From Cloacimonetes bacterium UBA6097 (GTDB lineage Bacteria; Cloacimonadota; Cloacimonadia; Cloacimonadales; Cloacimonadaceae), in contig DIWV01000007.1 in NCBI GenBank assembly GCA_002435865.1, forward strand, positions 177,611 to 241,610: a stretch of 64,000 nucleotides of DNA, written 5' to 3'. The notes beneath the pieces were generated by a model. It saw nothing but the letters and a program-made list of their open reading frames with translations. It ran no database searches and had not been told where the DNA came from. The translations under genes and the position numbers were made by a program. Positions 45,413 through 53,707 of the stretch are shown one piece after another; the first letter of the stretch is position 1; each line of letters opens with the position of its first letter.

Positions 45413-46735
45413 TTGATTAAAACGATAGCTAATGTATTCAGGGTTCCGGATTTAAAGAAGAAAATACTCTTTACTGCTCTGTTTTTGGTATTATACCGTC
45501 TCGGCAGTTTTATACCTACACCAGGAATCAATGCTACAGCGTTGCAAGGCTTTTTTGAATCTGCCCGTGAAGGTGGAAACAATCTGTTTGGATTGCTGGA
45601 CTTGTTTGTTGGTGGTAACTTTGAACGAGCATCAGTCTTTGCCTTAGGTATTATGCCTTATATAACTGCATCCATTGTGATACAGCTTTTGGGCAGCATT
45701 ATACCTTATTTTGAAAAACTCAGAAAAGAAGGTGCGGACGGTCAGAAGAAGCTGAATCAGATTACCCGTTATGGTACCGTTGGTATTGCAGCTTTCAATT
45801 CTGTTGCTATTGCGCTTTGGCTGGCAAGTTTATCCAGTGGTACACAACCAGTAGTCCCGAATCCAAATTTCCTGTTTTATTTTACATGTGTAGTTACATT
45901 GATCACAGGTACTATGATAGTTATGTGGTTGGGTGAGCAGATTACTGAATTCGGTATTGGAAACGGTATTTCTTTGATTATCTTTGCCGGTATTATTGCA
46001 AGATACCCGCATGGTTTTGCCAATATGTACAGACTGGTGGTTAACGGATCTCTTAGTATAGTAAAAGCTCTATTGGCATTGCTTGTTATGGTGGCTGTTA
46101 CAGCTGCGGTAATTCTTGTTACTGAAGCTGTACGCAAGATACCTGTACAATATGCCAAGCGTATTGTCGGCAGAAAAGTTTACGGTGGTCAAAGTACCTT
46201 TATACCATTGCGTGTTAATACAGCAGGTGTAATTCCGATAATCTTTGCTCAGTCAGTTTTGATGTTCCCAGCTACAATTGCTTCCTTGTTTGGGCGCAGT
46301 GGTGGTTTTTGGGAAGTAATTAAGGCCTGGCTGTCACCGGGAGCTTTCTTATATACTTTGTTGTATGTTACATTAATTATCTTTTTTGCTTATTTTTATA
46401 CTGCAATAGTCCTTAATCCAACAGAAATGGCAGAGAACATGGTTAAATACGGAGGTCATATACCAGGGAAAAAGCCAGGGAAAAAGACAGCCGAATATAT
46501 CAACAATGTTCTGACCAAGATAACTCTTCCAGGTGCAATCTTCTTTGCTTTTGTGGCCTTGACACCTGAGATTATGAGTGCCCGACTTGACCTGCCGTTT
46601 TATTTTGGTGGGACAGGACTAATTATTGTAGTCGGTGTGGCATTGGATACTTTGCAGCAAATTGAATCACATCTTGTGATGCGTCATTATGACGGATTTA
46701 TGCGCAAGGGCAAACTACGTGGCCGCTCGAACTAA
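45413..46735 (+). CDS. secY: Preprotein translocase subunit SecY
   Basis: 440 residues from a TTG with GGAGGT upstream. Ten transmembrane segments can be traced. Family marks include RLGSFIPTPGIN after the first helix, GIMPYITASIVIQLL, GEQITEFGIGNGISL, and the NPTEMAENMVKYGGHIPGKKPG loop that contacts SecA and ribosomes. It is the channel through which the many exported proteins of this window must pass before T9SS. Confidence 0.97.
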   Translation: MIKTIANVFRVPDLKKKILFTALFLVLYRLGSFIPTPGINATALQGFFESAREGGNNLFGLLDLFVGGNFERASVFALGIMPYITASIVIQLLGSIIPYFEKLRKEGADGQKKLNQITRYGTVGIAAFNSVAIALWLASLSSGTQPVVPNPNFLFYFTCVVTLITGTMIVMWLGEQITEFGIGNGISLIIFAGIIARYPHGFANMYRLVVNGSLSIVKALLALLVMVAVTAAVILVTEAVRKIPVQYAKRIVGRKVYGGQSTFIPLRVNTAGVIPIIFAQSVLMFPATIASLFGRSGGFWEVIKAWLSPGAFLYTLLYVTLIIFFAYFYTAIVLNPTEMAENMVKYGGHIPGKKPGKKTAEYINNVLTKITLPGAIFFAFVALTPEIMSARLDLPFYFGGTGLIIVVGVALDTLQQIESHLVMRHYDGFMRKGKLRGRSN

Positions 46736-46746
46736 CATAAGAAATT

Positions 46747-47505
46747 ATGATTTATTTGAAATCTCCTGAAGAAATAAAGAAAATGAGACAAAGCTGTCTT
46801 GTTATAGCCAGGCTATTTGAAAGCTTAGAAAAGCTGATAAAACCAGGTGTATCAACATTGGAGATTGACCGGTTTTCAGAAGAATTTATCAGAAAGCAAG
46901 GTGCAGTACCTTCATTTAAGGGTTACACAGTTCCGGGTCTTCCCCCTTTTCCGGGTTCAATCTGTGCTTCTGTAAATTCTGTAATAGTACATGGGATACC
47001 TGCAAAAGAAAAGATATTACAGGATGGTGATATTCTTGGAGTTGATGTCGGAGTATATATGGACGGATATCATGGTGATGCTGCCCGAACATACTTTGTT
47101 GGTACTCCATCGGCTTTAGCCAAAACTCTTCTGGATGTTACAAAGAAATCACTGGAAATTGGTATAAGTAAGGCAATAGTTGGCAATCGGGTGGGTGATA
47201 TATCCGGTTCGATTGGCGATTATGTTACATCGCAAGGATTTTACATTGCGGATAATTTGACCGGTCATGGCATTGGCAGAGAACTTCATGAAGCTCCACA
47301 AATTCCGAATACCGGACAAAAAGGAAAAGGACCAAGATTGCAAAAAGGTATGACTCTGGCAATAGAACCTATGGTTAATGTTGGAACCAATCGAGTCCGT
47401 GAAAATGGTTGGGAGTTTTCCACAACCGATAATTCTCTTTCTGCTCATTTTGAACACACGATATTAGTTACAGATGGGCAACCCGAAATTCTAACCAGTT
47501 TGTGA
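46747..47505 (+). CDS. map: Methionine aminopeptidase type I
   Basis: 252 residues. All metal ligands are present: D100 (GVDVG), D111 (GDAART), H174 (GHGIG), E207 (AIEPM) and E236 (HFEHT), with the substrate His 82 in VHGIP. It removes the N-terminal Met of new proteins. The position after secY is standard; adenylate kinase, often between them, is absent here. There is no N-terminal zinc extension. Confidence 0.96.
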   Translation: MIYLKSPEEIKKMRQSCLVIARLFESLEKLIKPGVSTLEIDRFSEEFIRKQGAVPSFKGYTVPGLPPFPGSICASVNSVIVHGIPAKEKILQDGDILGVDVGVYMDGYHGDAARTYFVGTPSALAKTLLDVTKKSLEIGISKAIVGNRVGDISGSIGDYVTSQGFYIADNLTGHGIGRELHEAPQIPNTGQKGKGPRLQKGMTLAIEPMVNVGTNRVRENGWEFSTTDNSLSAHFEHTILVTDGQPEILTSL

Positions 47506-47532
47506 AAATGTCTGAAGGATAAGGGGAAGTAA

Positions 47533-47751
47533 ATGGGGAAATCCGGTGTTATAGAAGTTGAAGGTGTCGTAAAGGAAGCTTTACCTAACACTACTTTCAA
47601 AGTAGAGTTGGAGAATGGGCATGAAATCCTTGCTCACAGTTCCGGTAAAATGAGAATGAATTATATACGCATTCTCCCGGGAGATAAAGTCAAAATTGAA
47701 TTATCGCCATATGATTTGACCAGAGGTCGGATCACATACAGGTATAAATGA
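47533..47751 (+). CDS. infA: Translation initiation factor IF-1
   Basis: 72 residues of the S1/OB fold: GVIEVEGVVKEALPNTTFKVELENG and HSSGKMRMNYIRILPGDKVKIELSPYDL, the normal full length. It blocks the A site during initiation. Confidence 0.97.
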   Translation: MGKSGVIEVEGVVKEALPNTTFKVELENGHEILAHSSGKMRMNYIRILPGDKVKIELSPYDLTRGRITYRYK

Positions 47752-47782
47752 TTCGGATTTATTGTAGTCCGACGAGTTCACC

Positions 47783-47805
47783 AACCAATCTTGTTATGAT
47801 TGGTT
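47783..47805 (+). promoter_or_regulatory. Intra-operon hairpin between infA and rpmJ
   Basis: AACCAATC (47783-47790) pairs perfectly with GATTGGTT (47798-47805). No T tract follows, so it is not a standard terminator. It ends five bases before the GCAGGAG site of rpmJ and could tune translation or RNA processing. Confidence 0.4.
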
Positions 47806-47823
47806 CGTAAGCAGGAGTTATAA

Positions 47824-47940
47824 ATGAAAGTAAAAGCATCAGTCAAAATAATCTGCAAGGATTGCAAGATTATTAAAAGACATGGAGTAATCCGTGTTAT
47901 ATGCAGTTCCAATCCCAAGCATAAACAACGTCAGGGATAA
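47824..47940 (+). CDS. rpmJ: 50S ribosomal protein L36
   Basis: 38 residues (MKVKASVKIICKDCKIIKRH...), preceded by GCAGGAG. The zinc ribbon ligands C11, C14, C27 and H33 are all present, so this is the zinc-binding C+ form. It lies between infA and rpsM as usual. Confidence 0.96.
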   Translation: MKVKASVKIICKDCKIIKRHGVIRVICSSNPKHKQRQG

Positions 47941-47955
47941 CGGAGGAGGATAAAT

Positions 47956-48324
47956 TTGGCACATATAGCTGGTATTGATGTACCCAAAACAAAACGAGTT
48001 GTTATTGGCTTAACTTACATATACGGCATTGGAAGGTCCCGTGCACAGGAAATTGTAAAGAAAGCTAATATCGATGAGCACAAGAAAATCTCCGAGCTCA
48101 CTATGGACGAAGAAAAGTTACTACGTGACTTGGTTCAGCATGAGTATATTGTAGAAGGCGCTCTCAGAACGCAGATTGCAATGAATATCAAGCGTTTGAT
48201 GGAAATAGGCTGCTATCGTGGTCTAAGGCACAAACGTGGTCTGCCAGTCCGCGGACAGCGCACTCATACAAACGCCAGAACCAGAAAAGGTCCAAGAGCC
48301 GGCGCAATAAAGAAGAAGAAATAG
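47956..48324 (+). CDS. rpsM: 30S ribosomal protein S13
   Basis: 122 residues from a TTG after GGAGGAG. AHIAGIDVPKTKRVVIGLTYIYGIG and the basic tail RGLRHKRGLPVRGQRTHTNART are diagnostic. It contacts P-site tRNA. Confidence 0.97.
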   Translation: MAHIAGIDVPKTKRVVIGLTYIYGIGRSRAQEIVKKANIDEHKKISELTMDEEKLLRDLVQHEYIVEGALRTQIAMNIKRLMEIGCYRGLRHKRGLPVRGQRTHTNARTRKGPRAGAIKKKK

Positions 48325-48334
48325 GAGCAGGTTA

Positions 48335-48724
48335 ATGGCAAAGAAAGCAAGAGTTAAGAAAAAACGTGTCCGTCTCGCTTTTGACGAAGGATTGGTATTT
48401 GTGCACTCCAGTTTCAATAATACCATTGTTTCATTTGCAGATAAGGCGGGTAACGTGTTAGCCTGGTCCAGTGGCGGAAAGATTGGTTATAAAGGCTCAC
48501 GTAAGAGTACTCCTTTTGCAGCTCAGTTAGCTGCTGAAGAAGTTGCAAAAGCTGCTTTGGAAATGGGAATTTCCAAGGTAGGAGTTATTGTTAAAGGTCC
48601 CGGAGGCGGTCGTGAATCTGCAATCAGGGCTATCAATGCAGCAGGATTACGTGTTTCCATGATAAAAGATGAAACACCTATTCCTCATAACGGTTGTCGT
48701 CCACCCAAGACCCGACGTATCTAA
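48335..48724 (+). CDS. rpsK: 30S ribosomal protein S11
   Basis: 129 residues; HSSFNNTIVSFADKAGNVLAWSS and the end DETPIPHNGCRPPKTRRI match the family. It forms part of the 30S platform. Confidence 0.97.
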   Translation: MAKKARVKKKRVRLAFDEGLVFVHSSFNNTIVSFADKAGNVLAWSSGGKIGYKGSRKSTPFAAQLAAEEVAKAALEMGISKVGVIVKGPGGGRESAIRAINAAGLRVSMIKDETPIPHNGCRPPKTRRI

Positions 48725-48736
48725 GGAGATAAAGAA

Positions 48737-49354
48737 ATGGCAAGATATACAGGACCCAAAGCAAAACTCTGTCGTCGGTTTGGAGAAAATCTTTTTGGTA
48801 CTGCAAAGTACGATAAAATATTGGGCAAAAGAAATTATCCTGCAGGACAGCACGGTAAATCATTCCGTCGCAAGGTTAGTGACTATGGAATGCATCTGAA
48901 AGAAAAGCAAAAGCTGAGGCTGATATATTGTTTAATGGAAAAGCAGTTCCATAATTACTTTGTCAAAGCTGAGAAAGCAGCCGGTGTTACCGGTGATAAT
49001 TTGTTACAATTGCTGGAACGCAGATTTGACAATGTTGTTTACCGTTTAGGTTTTGCAGTTACCAGAATGCAGGCACGCCAATTTGTTACCCATGGGCATT
49101 TCACTATCAACGGTAAAAAAGTAGATATTCCGTCGTTGTTAGTTAAACCCGGTGATGTTATAGAAGTCCGTGAAAAAAGCCGTAGCAATGTCATGATAAA
49201 AGATGCTATGGACCGCACAGAAGCCACTTCACCTTATTCCTGGCTGAGTGTTGATAAAGATAAAATGAACGGTCAGTTTCTGTCGATTCCGGCTGCTTCG
49301 GAAATTCCGAATACAGTTGATGTCAGATTGATTGTTGAGTTCTACTCTAAGTAA
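48737..49354 (+). CDS. rpsD: 30S ribosomal protein S4
   Basis: 205 residues. The N-terminal zinc Cys cluster found in some S4 proteins is missing (GPKAKLCRRFGENLFG), so this is the zinc-free form. The S4 RNA-binding domain reads RLGFAVTRMQARQFVTHGHF. It initiates 30S assembly and in E. coli represses the alpha operon. Confidence 0.97.
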   Translation: MARYTGPKAKLCRRFGENLFGTAKYDKILGKRNYPAGQHGKSFRRKVSDYGMHLKEKQKLRLIYCLMEKQFHNYFVKAEKAAGVTGDNLLQLLERRFDNVVYRLGFAVTRMQARQFVTHGHFTINGKKVDIPSLLVKPGDVIEVREKSRSNVMIKDAMDRTEATSPYSWLSVDKDKMNGQFLSIPAASEIPNTVDVRLIVEFYSK

Positions 49355-49392
49355 TTAGTGCCAGACTTATTTAAAAAGAGAGGAGTCTGTTT

Positions 49393-50568
49393 ATGATGTT
49401 TCTAGAACCCTTACAAATGCCCGAGAATGTGGAAACCGAAGAATCTACATATTCCAAAACTTATGGCAAGTTTGAAATAGGTCCTTTGGAACCAGGTTTT
49501 GGTACCACAATCGGAAACACCTTACGTCGTGTCTTATTATCTTCAATTCAGGGTGCGGCGGTTCGTCACGTACGTATCGAAGGTTTACATCATGAATTTA
49601 CACCCATTCCGGGTACAAATTCTGATTACATTGACTTGATTTTACGCCTGAAGCAACTTATTGTTATGTCAAATGTTGTTGATGAGGTTATGATTGAGTT
49701 GGAACACAAAGGAAAGGGTGTTGTCACTGCTGCTGAGATTAGAGAAACGGCAGAAGTTAAGATTATTAATAAAGACCTTTATCTGCTTGAAGTCACAGAA
49801 GACATTGATTTAAAGATTGAACTGTGGGTTGGCATTGGCAGGGGATATGTTCCTGCTGATAAGCAGATTGTGGAAGGCAAACCAATAGGTGCTATTCCTA
49901 TCGATTCGATTTATTCTCCCATTATGAAAGTCAACTTTTCCGTTACCCATCAAAGAGTAAAGGAAAGGATGAACTATGACAAACTGATTTTGGAAGTCTG
50001 GTCGAATGGAGCATATGAGCCCAAGCATGCTTTGTTCTTGTCTGCCAAGATTCTGAAAGATATGTTCGGTAAGCTTTGCTTGTTTGAAGTTGAACCGGAA
50101 TATATCCGCGACGTTCAGTTAGATCCTGAATTGGAAGAAATGGAACGCATTCTTAAAATGAGTGTCAAAGAAATTGAGCTGACTGTGCGTGCTGCAAATT
50201 GTCTGGACCAGGCAAATATTTATACAATTGGTGAACTGGTTGGAAAATCAGAACCCGAAATGCTTAAATTCCGCAATTTTGGTAAGAAATCGCTGGAAGA
50301 AATTGTCCTTAAATTAAAGAAATATGATTTAACTCTGGGAATGGATGTGGATTCAGTTTATAAGAGAATCAGTGATGCCCGCAGCCGCGGTATTCCTACT
50401 GCTGCAAACTTTTTTGCAGAAGCTGAAGTTGCTCCGGTAGAAGAGGAAGTACCTGTTGTCAAAACATCTGCTAAAACTTCCGCAAAAACTTCCGCAAAAA
50501 CCTCTGCCAAGACTGCTACACCACCAAAGAAACCAATTCCCAGCACTACAAAAAAGAAGGTGAAATAA
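49393..50568 (+). CDS. rpoA: RNA polymerase alpha subunit with basic C-terminal extension
   Basis: 391 residues against about 330 in most bacteria. The N-terminal dimerisation domain (GPLEPGFGTTIGNTLRRVLLSSIQGAAV) and the C-terminal domain (LTVRAANCLDQANIYTIGELV, FGKKSLEEI) are normal up to about 333. The remaining 58 residues are an acidic hinge (AEVAPVEEEVPVV) followed by four exact KTSA units and a Lys/Pro-rich end. AGGAG lies seven bases before the ATG. The tail is encoded by a 12-bp tandem repeat. The stop overlaps rplQ by one base (TAATG). Confidence 0.96.
   Translation: MMFLEPLQMPENVETEESTYSKTYGKFEIGPLEPGFGTTIGNTLRRVLLSSIQGAAVRHVRIEGLHHEFTPIPGTNSDYIDLILRLKQLIVMSNVVDEVMIELEHKGKGVVTAAEIRETAEVKIINKDLYLLEVTEDIDLKIELWVGIGRGYVPADKQIVEGKPIGAIPIDSIYSPIMKVNFSVTHQRVKERMNYDKLILEVWSNGAYEPKHALFLSAKILKDMFGKLCLFEVEPEYIRDVQLDPELEEMERILKMSVKEIELTVRAANCLDQANIYTIGELVGKSEPEMLKFRNFGKKSLEEIVLKLKKYDLTLGMDVDSVYKRISDARSRGIPTAANFFAEAEVAPVEEEVPVVKTSAKTSAKTSAKTSAKTATPPKKPIPSTTKKKVK
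50461..50508 (+). repeat. Four 12-bp tandem repeats encoding KTSA in rpoA
   Basis: Four in-frame units (AAA AC/T TCN GCN) give (KTSA)4, followed by a diverged KTAT. Codon variation between units shows it is not a fresh duplication. Confidence 0.85.
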
Positions 50569-51212
50569 TGCGACATAGACTTGAAGGAAAAAAATTCGGA
50601 AGAGAAAAAGCCCACCGGACTTCTTTGTTTCGCAATTTAGTAAAGTCCATGATTGTAAGTCCCAATGGCAGAATAGAAACCACCGTAACCAAAGCTAAAT
50701 CCCTGCGTGGTTATATGGATAGATTGATTACTTATGCTAAGAAAGACACAGTCGCTTCGCGCAGATTGGCTTACAGTGTTTTGGGAAACCGTACACTGGT
50801 GAAAAGATTGTTTGAAGAAGTAGGACCCCAGATGCAGGAACGCCAGGGCGGATATACCCGTGTGCTTAAGACAGGTTATCGCAAAGGTGATTCTGCACCA
50901 ATGGCAATTATTGAATTCGTAAAACCTGCTGACCAACATGAAGAGAAGAAACCTGCTGATGGCAAAAAAGCTAAAGCAGTTAAAAAAACCAAACCTGTAG
51001 TGGAAAACATCAAGGCTGCTGATTTAGTTGAAAAACCTGCTAAAGAAACCAAGACCAAGAAACAGGTTGCAGAACCGGTAGAAGATGTTGAAGTTTCTGA
51101 ACCTGTTAAAGAAATCAAAGCTGCAGAACCGGTAGAAGAACAAACAGAAGAAGTTATCGAAGAGCCAGCAGAGGAAATAGCTGAAGCTGAAGAAGATAAA
51201 CCTGCTGAATAA
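50568..51212 (+). CDS. rplQ: 50S ribosomal protein L17 with long charged C-terminal extension
   Basis: Residues 1-120 are ordinary L17 (MRHRLEGKKFGREKAHRTSLFRNL, GYTRVLKTGYRKGDSAPMAIIEF). The following 94 residues are a low-complexity tail with repeated EPVE/EPVK and KPA units: basic at first, strongly acidic at the end (EEPAEEIAEAEEDKPAE). Standard L17 is about 120-130 residues. The tail is presumably disordered. Last gene of the cluster. Confidence 0.95.
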   Translation: MRHRLEGKKFGREKAHRTSLFRNLVKSMIVSPNGRIETTVTKAKSLRGYMDRLITYAKKDTVASRRLAYSVLGNRTLVKRLFEEVGPQMQERQGGYTRVLKTGYRKGDSAPMAIIEFVKPADQHEEKKPADGKKAKAVKKTKPVVENIKAADLVEKPAKETKTKKQVAEPVEDVEVSEPVKEIKAAEPVEEQTEEVIEEPAEEIAEAEEDKPAE

Positions 51213-51239
51213 TTAATCAAACATAATATTTGTATATAA

Positions 51240-51270
51240 AAAAGCCCTGCTCTATTGCAGGGTTTTTTTC
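51240..51270 (+). terminator. Rho-independent terminator of the ribosomal cluster
   Basis: CCCTGC (51245-51250) pairs with GCAGGG (51257-51262), followed by seven T. It lies 32 nt after rplQ. Confidence 0.85.
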
Positions 51271-51301
51271 TGCTATAATATCAATAAGAAAATATCTCTT
51301 G

Positions 51302-51320
51302 TCAGATTTACCAAATCTGA
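51302..51320. promoter_or_regulatory. Perfect inverted repeat upstream of the phosphofructokinase
   Basis: TCAGATTT-ACC-AAATCTGA, 48 nt before the ATG at 51368 and 22 bp after a TATAAT (51274-51279). It could be an operator or an RNA hairpin in the leader. Confidence 0.3.
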
Positions 51321-51367
51321 TTTGTGATTTGTAAAGGTATTGTTGATTACTTCTGCATGGGGGAAAT

Positions 51368-52465
51368 ATGAAAAAGAGATTACTGATTGCAACCGGTGGG
51401 GGAGATTGTCCCGGTCTTAATGCCGTGATCAGGGCTATTGTAAAAAGAGCTGCTCAGGAGCATGACTGGGAAGTTTTGGGCAGCATTGATGCCTTCAACG
51501 GCATTCTGATGGAACCCATGCATTTGGTGGAACTTACAGAAGAAAAAGTAGCCGGAATCCATGTCCAGGGTGGTACGATTATCGGCACAACCAATAAAGG
51601 CGGTCCTTTTGCCTGGCCTGTTAAGAATGCCGACGGTTCTGTCAGTGAAGTTGACCGTTCTGATGATTTATTGAAAAGACTTAAGTATCAAAACATCGAA
51701 GCAGTAATAAATATCGGCGGAGAAGGTTCCCAGACCATATCCCAAAAGCTTTATGAAAAAGGCTGCCCGATTATAGGCGTCCCCAAAACCATAGATAACG
51801 ATTTATCTGCTACGGACTTTACCTTTGGTTTCCAGACAGCAGTGGATGTTGCTACTGATGCCGTAGATAAGCTTGTCACCACGGCTGCCAGCCATCACCG
51901 TATCCTGATTCTGGAAGTGATGGGACGCTATGCCGGTTGGATTGCATTACATGCAGCAATTGCCGGAGGTTCGGAAGTTTGCCTGATACCCGAAATTCCA
52001 TACAAGATCAGCAGTATCATGGATGCCATCAATAAACGCATCGACAGCGGTAAGGGTTTTGCCATTATAGTTATTGCAGAAGGCGCAACTCCTGTGGATG
52101 GAGATATGGTTTTTGAAAATGTAACCGATCCCGGAGCGATGCCAATTCATCTGGGTGGTGTAGCTCTCAGGCTTTCTGCACAACTCAAGGCTGCAGGCTG
52201 TGAAGTGGAAATACGGGAAACCATCCTGGGACATCTGCAAAGAGGCGGACGTCCCAATTCCTTTGACCGTATCCTTGCTTCCCAGTTTGGAATAGAAGCT
52301 TTTGAGCTTGTCTTAAAGCAGCAATGGGGTCACATGGTCGCATACCGCCATCCGGATATTGTTGCCGTTCCCTTGTTGGAAGCCATTAGCAAATACAATT
52401 ACGTTGATGTGGATTCCAATCTCATCAAAACAGCCAGAGGACTTGGTATCAGTCTCGGAGATTAG
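51368..52465 (+). CDS. pfkA: 6-phosphofructokinase, group III-like
   Basis: 365 residues. GGGDCPGLNAV at the N-terminus, GGEGSQ (117-122), PKTIDNDL (139-146, with catalytic D143) and EVMGRYAGW are the PFK signatures. The positions matching E. coli 104 and 124 are Gly 120 and Lys 140. Gly at the first favours ATP, whereas PPi-dependent enzymes have Asp there. The Gly/Lys pair occurs in group III ATP enzymes of actinobacteria. The Mg-binding Asp of GGDGS is Glu here. It catalyses fructose 6-phosphate to the 1,6-bisphosphate in glycolysis. GGGGG precedes the ATG. No operon partner is evident. Confidence 0.92.
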   Translation: MKKRLLIATGGGDCPGLNAVIRAIVKRAAQEHDWEVLGSIDAFNGILMEPMHLVELTEEKVAGIHVQGGTIIGTTNKGGPFAWPVKNADGSVSEVDRSDDLLKRLKYQNIEAVINIGGEGSQTISQKLYEKGCPIIGVPKTIDNDLSATDFTFGFQTAVDVATDAVDKLVTTAASHHRILILEVMGRYAGWIALHAAIAGGSEVCLIPEIPYKISSIMDAINKRIDSGKGFAIIVIAEGATPVDGDMVFENVTDPGAMPIHLGGVALRLSAQLKAAGCEVEIRETILGHLQRGGRPNSFDRILASQFGIEAFELVLKQQWGHMVAYRHPDIVAVPLLEAISKYNYVDVDSNLIKTARGLGISLGD

Positions 52466-52531
52466 TCTTTTATTACGGGAATCTTACTAACACTTGAGAG
52501 TTAATATGTGAGTCATGATTAAGGGGAGAAA

Positions 52532-53665
52532 ATGACTGTAATCAGATTAGCCCTGCTTTTTATCGTACTTACTACATGCTTTTCTTTATTTGGCAATGCG
52601 CCGGAACCACCCTTTGAAATGGACAACCCTGAAAATTATAAAGGACTGGATGTCTGGGTTGAGGGATTCGATAAATTCAGGGACACTCAATTTTACATGG
52701 TGAATCTAAGACAAGGCATCCAATGTTCTAAGATAAGTAATAACTTTGCCAGCCTGAATTATAATGGCAAACAGGCATGTTTCATTTCCTGGGCACCTTT
52801 CCTCAAAGACTGGCAGGAGGGGCAGGTATATGGTAAAGACACTGATGAATATGACAGGTTCAGAGACACCCTTCCCATCATGTACGGGTTTTGGGTTGCA
52901 GGTAAAGAACATACTTCCTTCCGCATACGATTTAACTCCTATTACGGCTACAAAGATAAAACTACAGGAAAAAAAACACTGGTTTTTACTATTAAAAAAA
53001 CAGATGTGAATTTTCCCGAAGCTCCAAAATTCATGATATTACCCGATGCAAAAACTTACAAAAATGCAAAAAATAGATATCCCTTAGGCGAAGAACCTAA
53101 TGACAGGAAACCTTCATTCTTTCGATTTCTTCAGATTGAGGTAAATGGCATATATCTTTGGGTAACAGGGCACCCAAACAATCATAAAAGTGGGGCACAA
53201 AGTTATATAAGAAAACTACTTTTGGACAATCCTCATGGCCTGTACCGTGGATTAAACTCGCACATTCTTGAAAAATATGAGAGAGATAACAAGATATTCT
53301 TCATGCTATTCTTCTGCCTTGCAGCAATTGTAACTATAATAGTTGAACTCGTCGTATTATTAATGTTATTTCCATTGGTAACAGGGATGAAGGTTAAGGA
53401 AAAAGCAGGTACATTAGAAGCATCCTGTATACTGGGCACTAGTTTTACACTTATCATGCTTTGGTGGATTTGTCCGTCACTGCTGCACACGTTACCTCTT
53501 GTAACAATAAGCGGAGAGATATTTGCCTTTGTAATTGAAGCCCTGATCTATCGGTTTTTCCTTCGGATTACATACAGGCAGGCTTATATTCTTTCTTTTG
53601 CCTGCAACGCTGCATCCTATCTGATAGGTTTGGCAATAATCCCAAACATAAAATTCTTATTCTGA
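52532..53665 (+). CDS. Uncharacterised exported/membrane protein with C-terminal transmembrane bundle
   Basis: 377 residues. A signal peptide (LALLFIVLTTCFSLFG) is followed by a soluble domain of about 230 residues, rich in Trp, Tyr and Phe (LDVWVEGFDKF, FISWAPFLKDWQEG). Four hydrophobic segments then occupy about 255-375 (FFMLFFCLAAIVTIIVEL, ILGTSFTLIMLWWI, IFAFVIEALIYRFFL, ILSFACNAASYLIGLA). The layout predicts an extracytoplasmic sensor- or lid-like domain tethered to the inner membrane. No family is recognised. A putative metallopeptidase gene follows 42 nt downstream, and the two may be functionally linked. Confidence 0.6.
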   Translation: MTVIRLALLFIVLTTCFSLFGNAPEPPFEMDNPENYKGLDVWVEGFDKFRDTQFYMVNLRQGIQCSKISNNFASLNYNGKQACFISWAPFLKDWQEGQVYGKDTDEYDRFRDTLPIMYGFWVAGKEHTSFRIRFNSYYGYKDKTTGKKTLVFTIKKTDVNFPEAPKFMILPDAKTYKNAKNRYPLGEEPNDRKPSFFRFLQIEVNGIYLWVTGHPNNHKSGAQSYIRKLLLDNPHGLYRGLNSHILEKYERDNKIFFMLFFCLAAIVTIIVELVVLLMLFPLVTGMKVKEKAGTLEASCILGTSFTLIMLWWICPSLLHTLPLVTISGEIFAFVIEALIYRFFLRITYRQAYILSFACNAASYLIGLAIIPNIKFLF

Positions 53666-53707
53666 TGGTTTAGAAAGAAATTACTTGGTTTAGGTATCGG
53701 TGTATAG

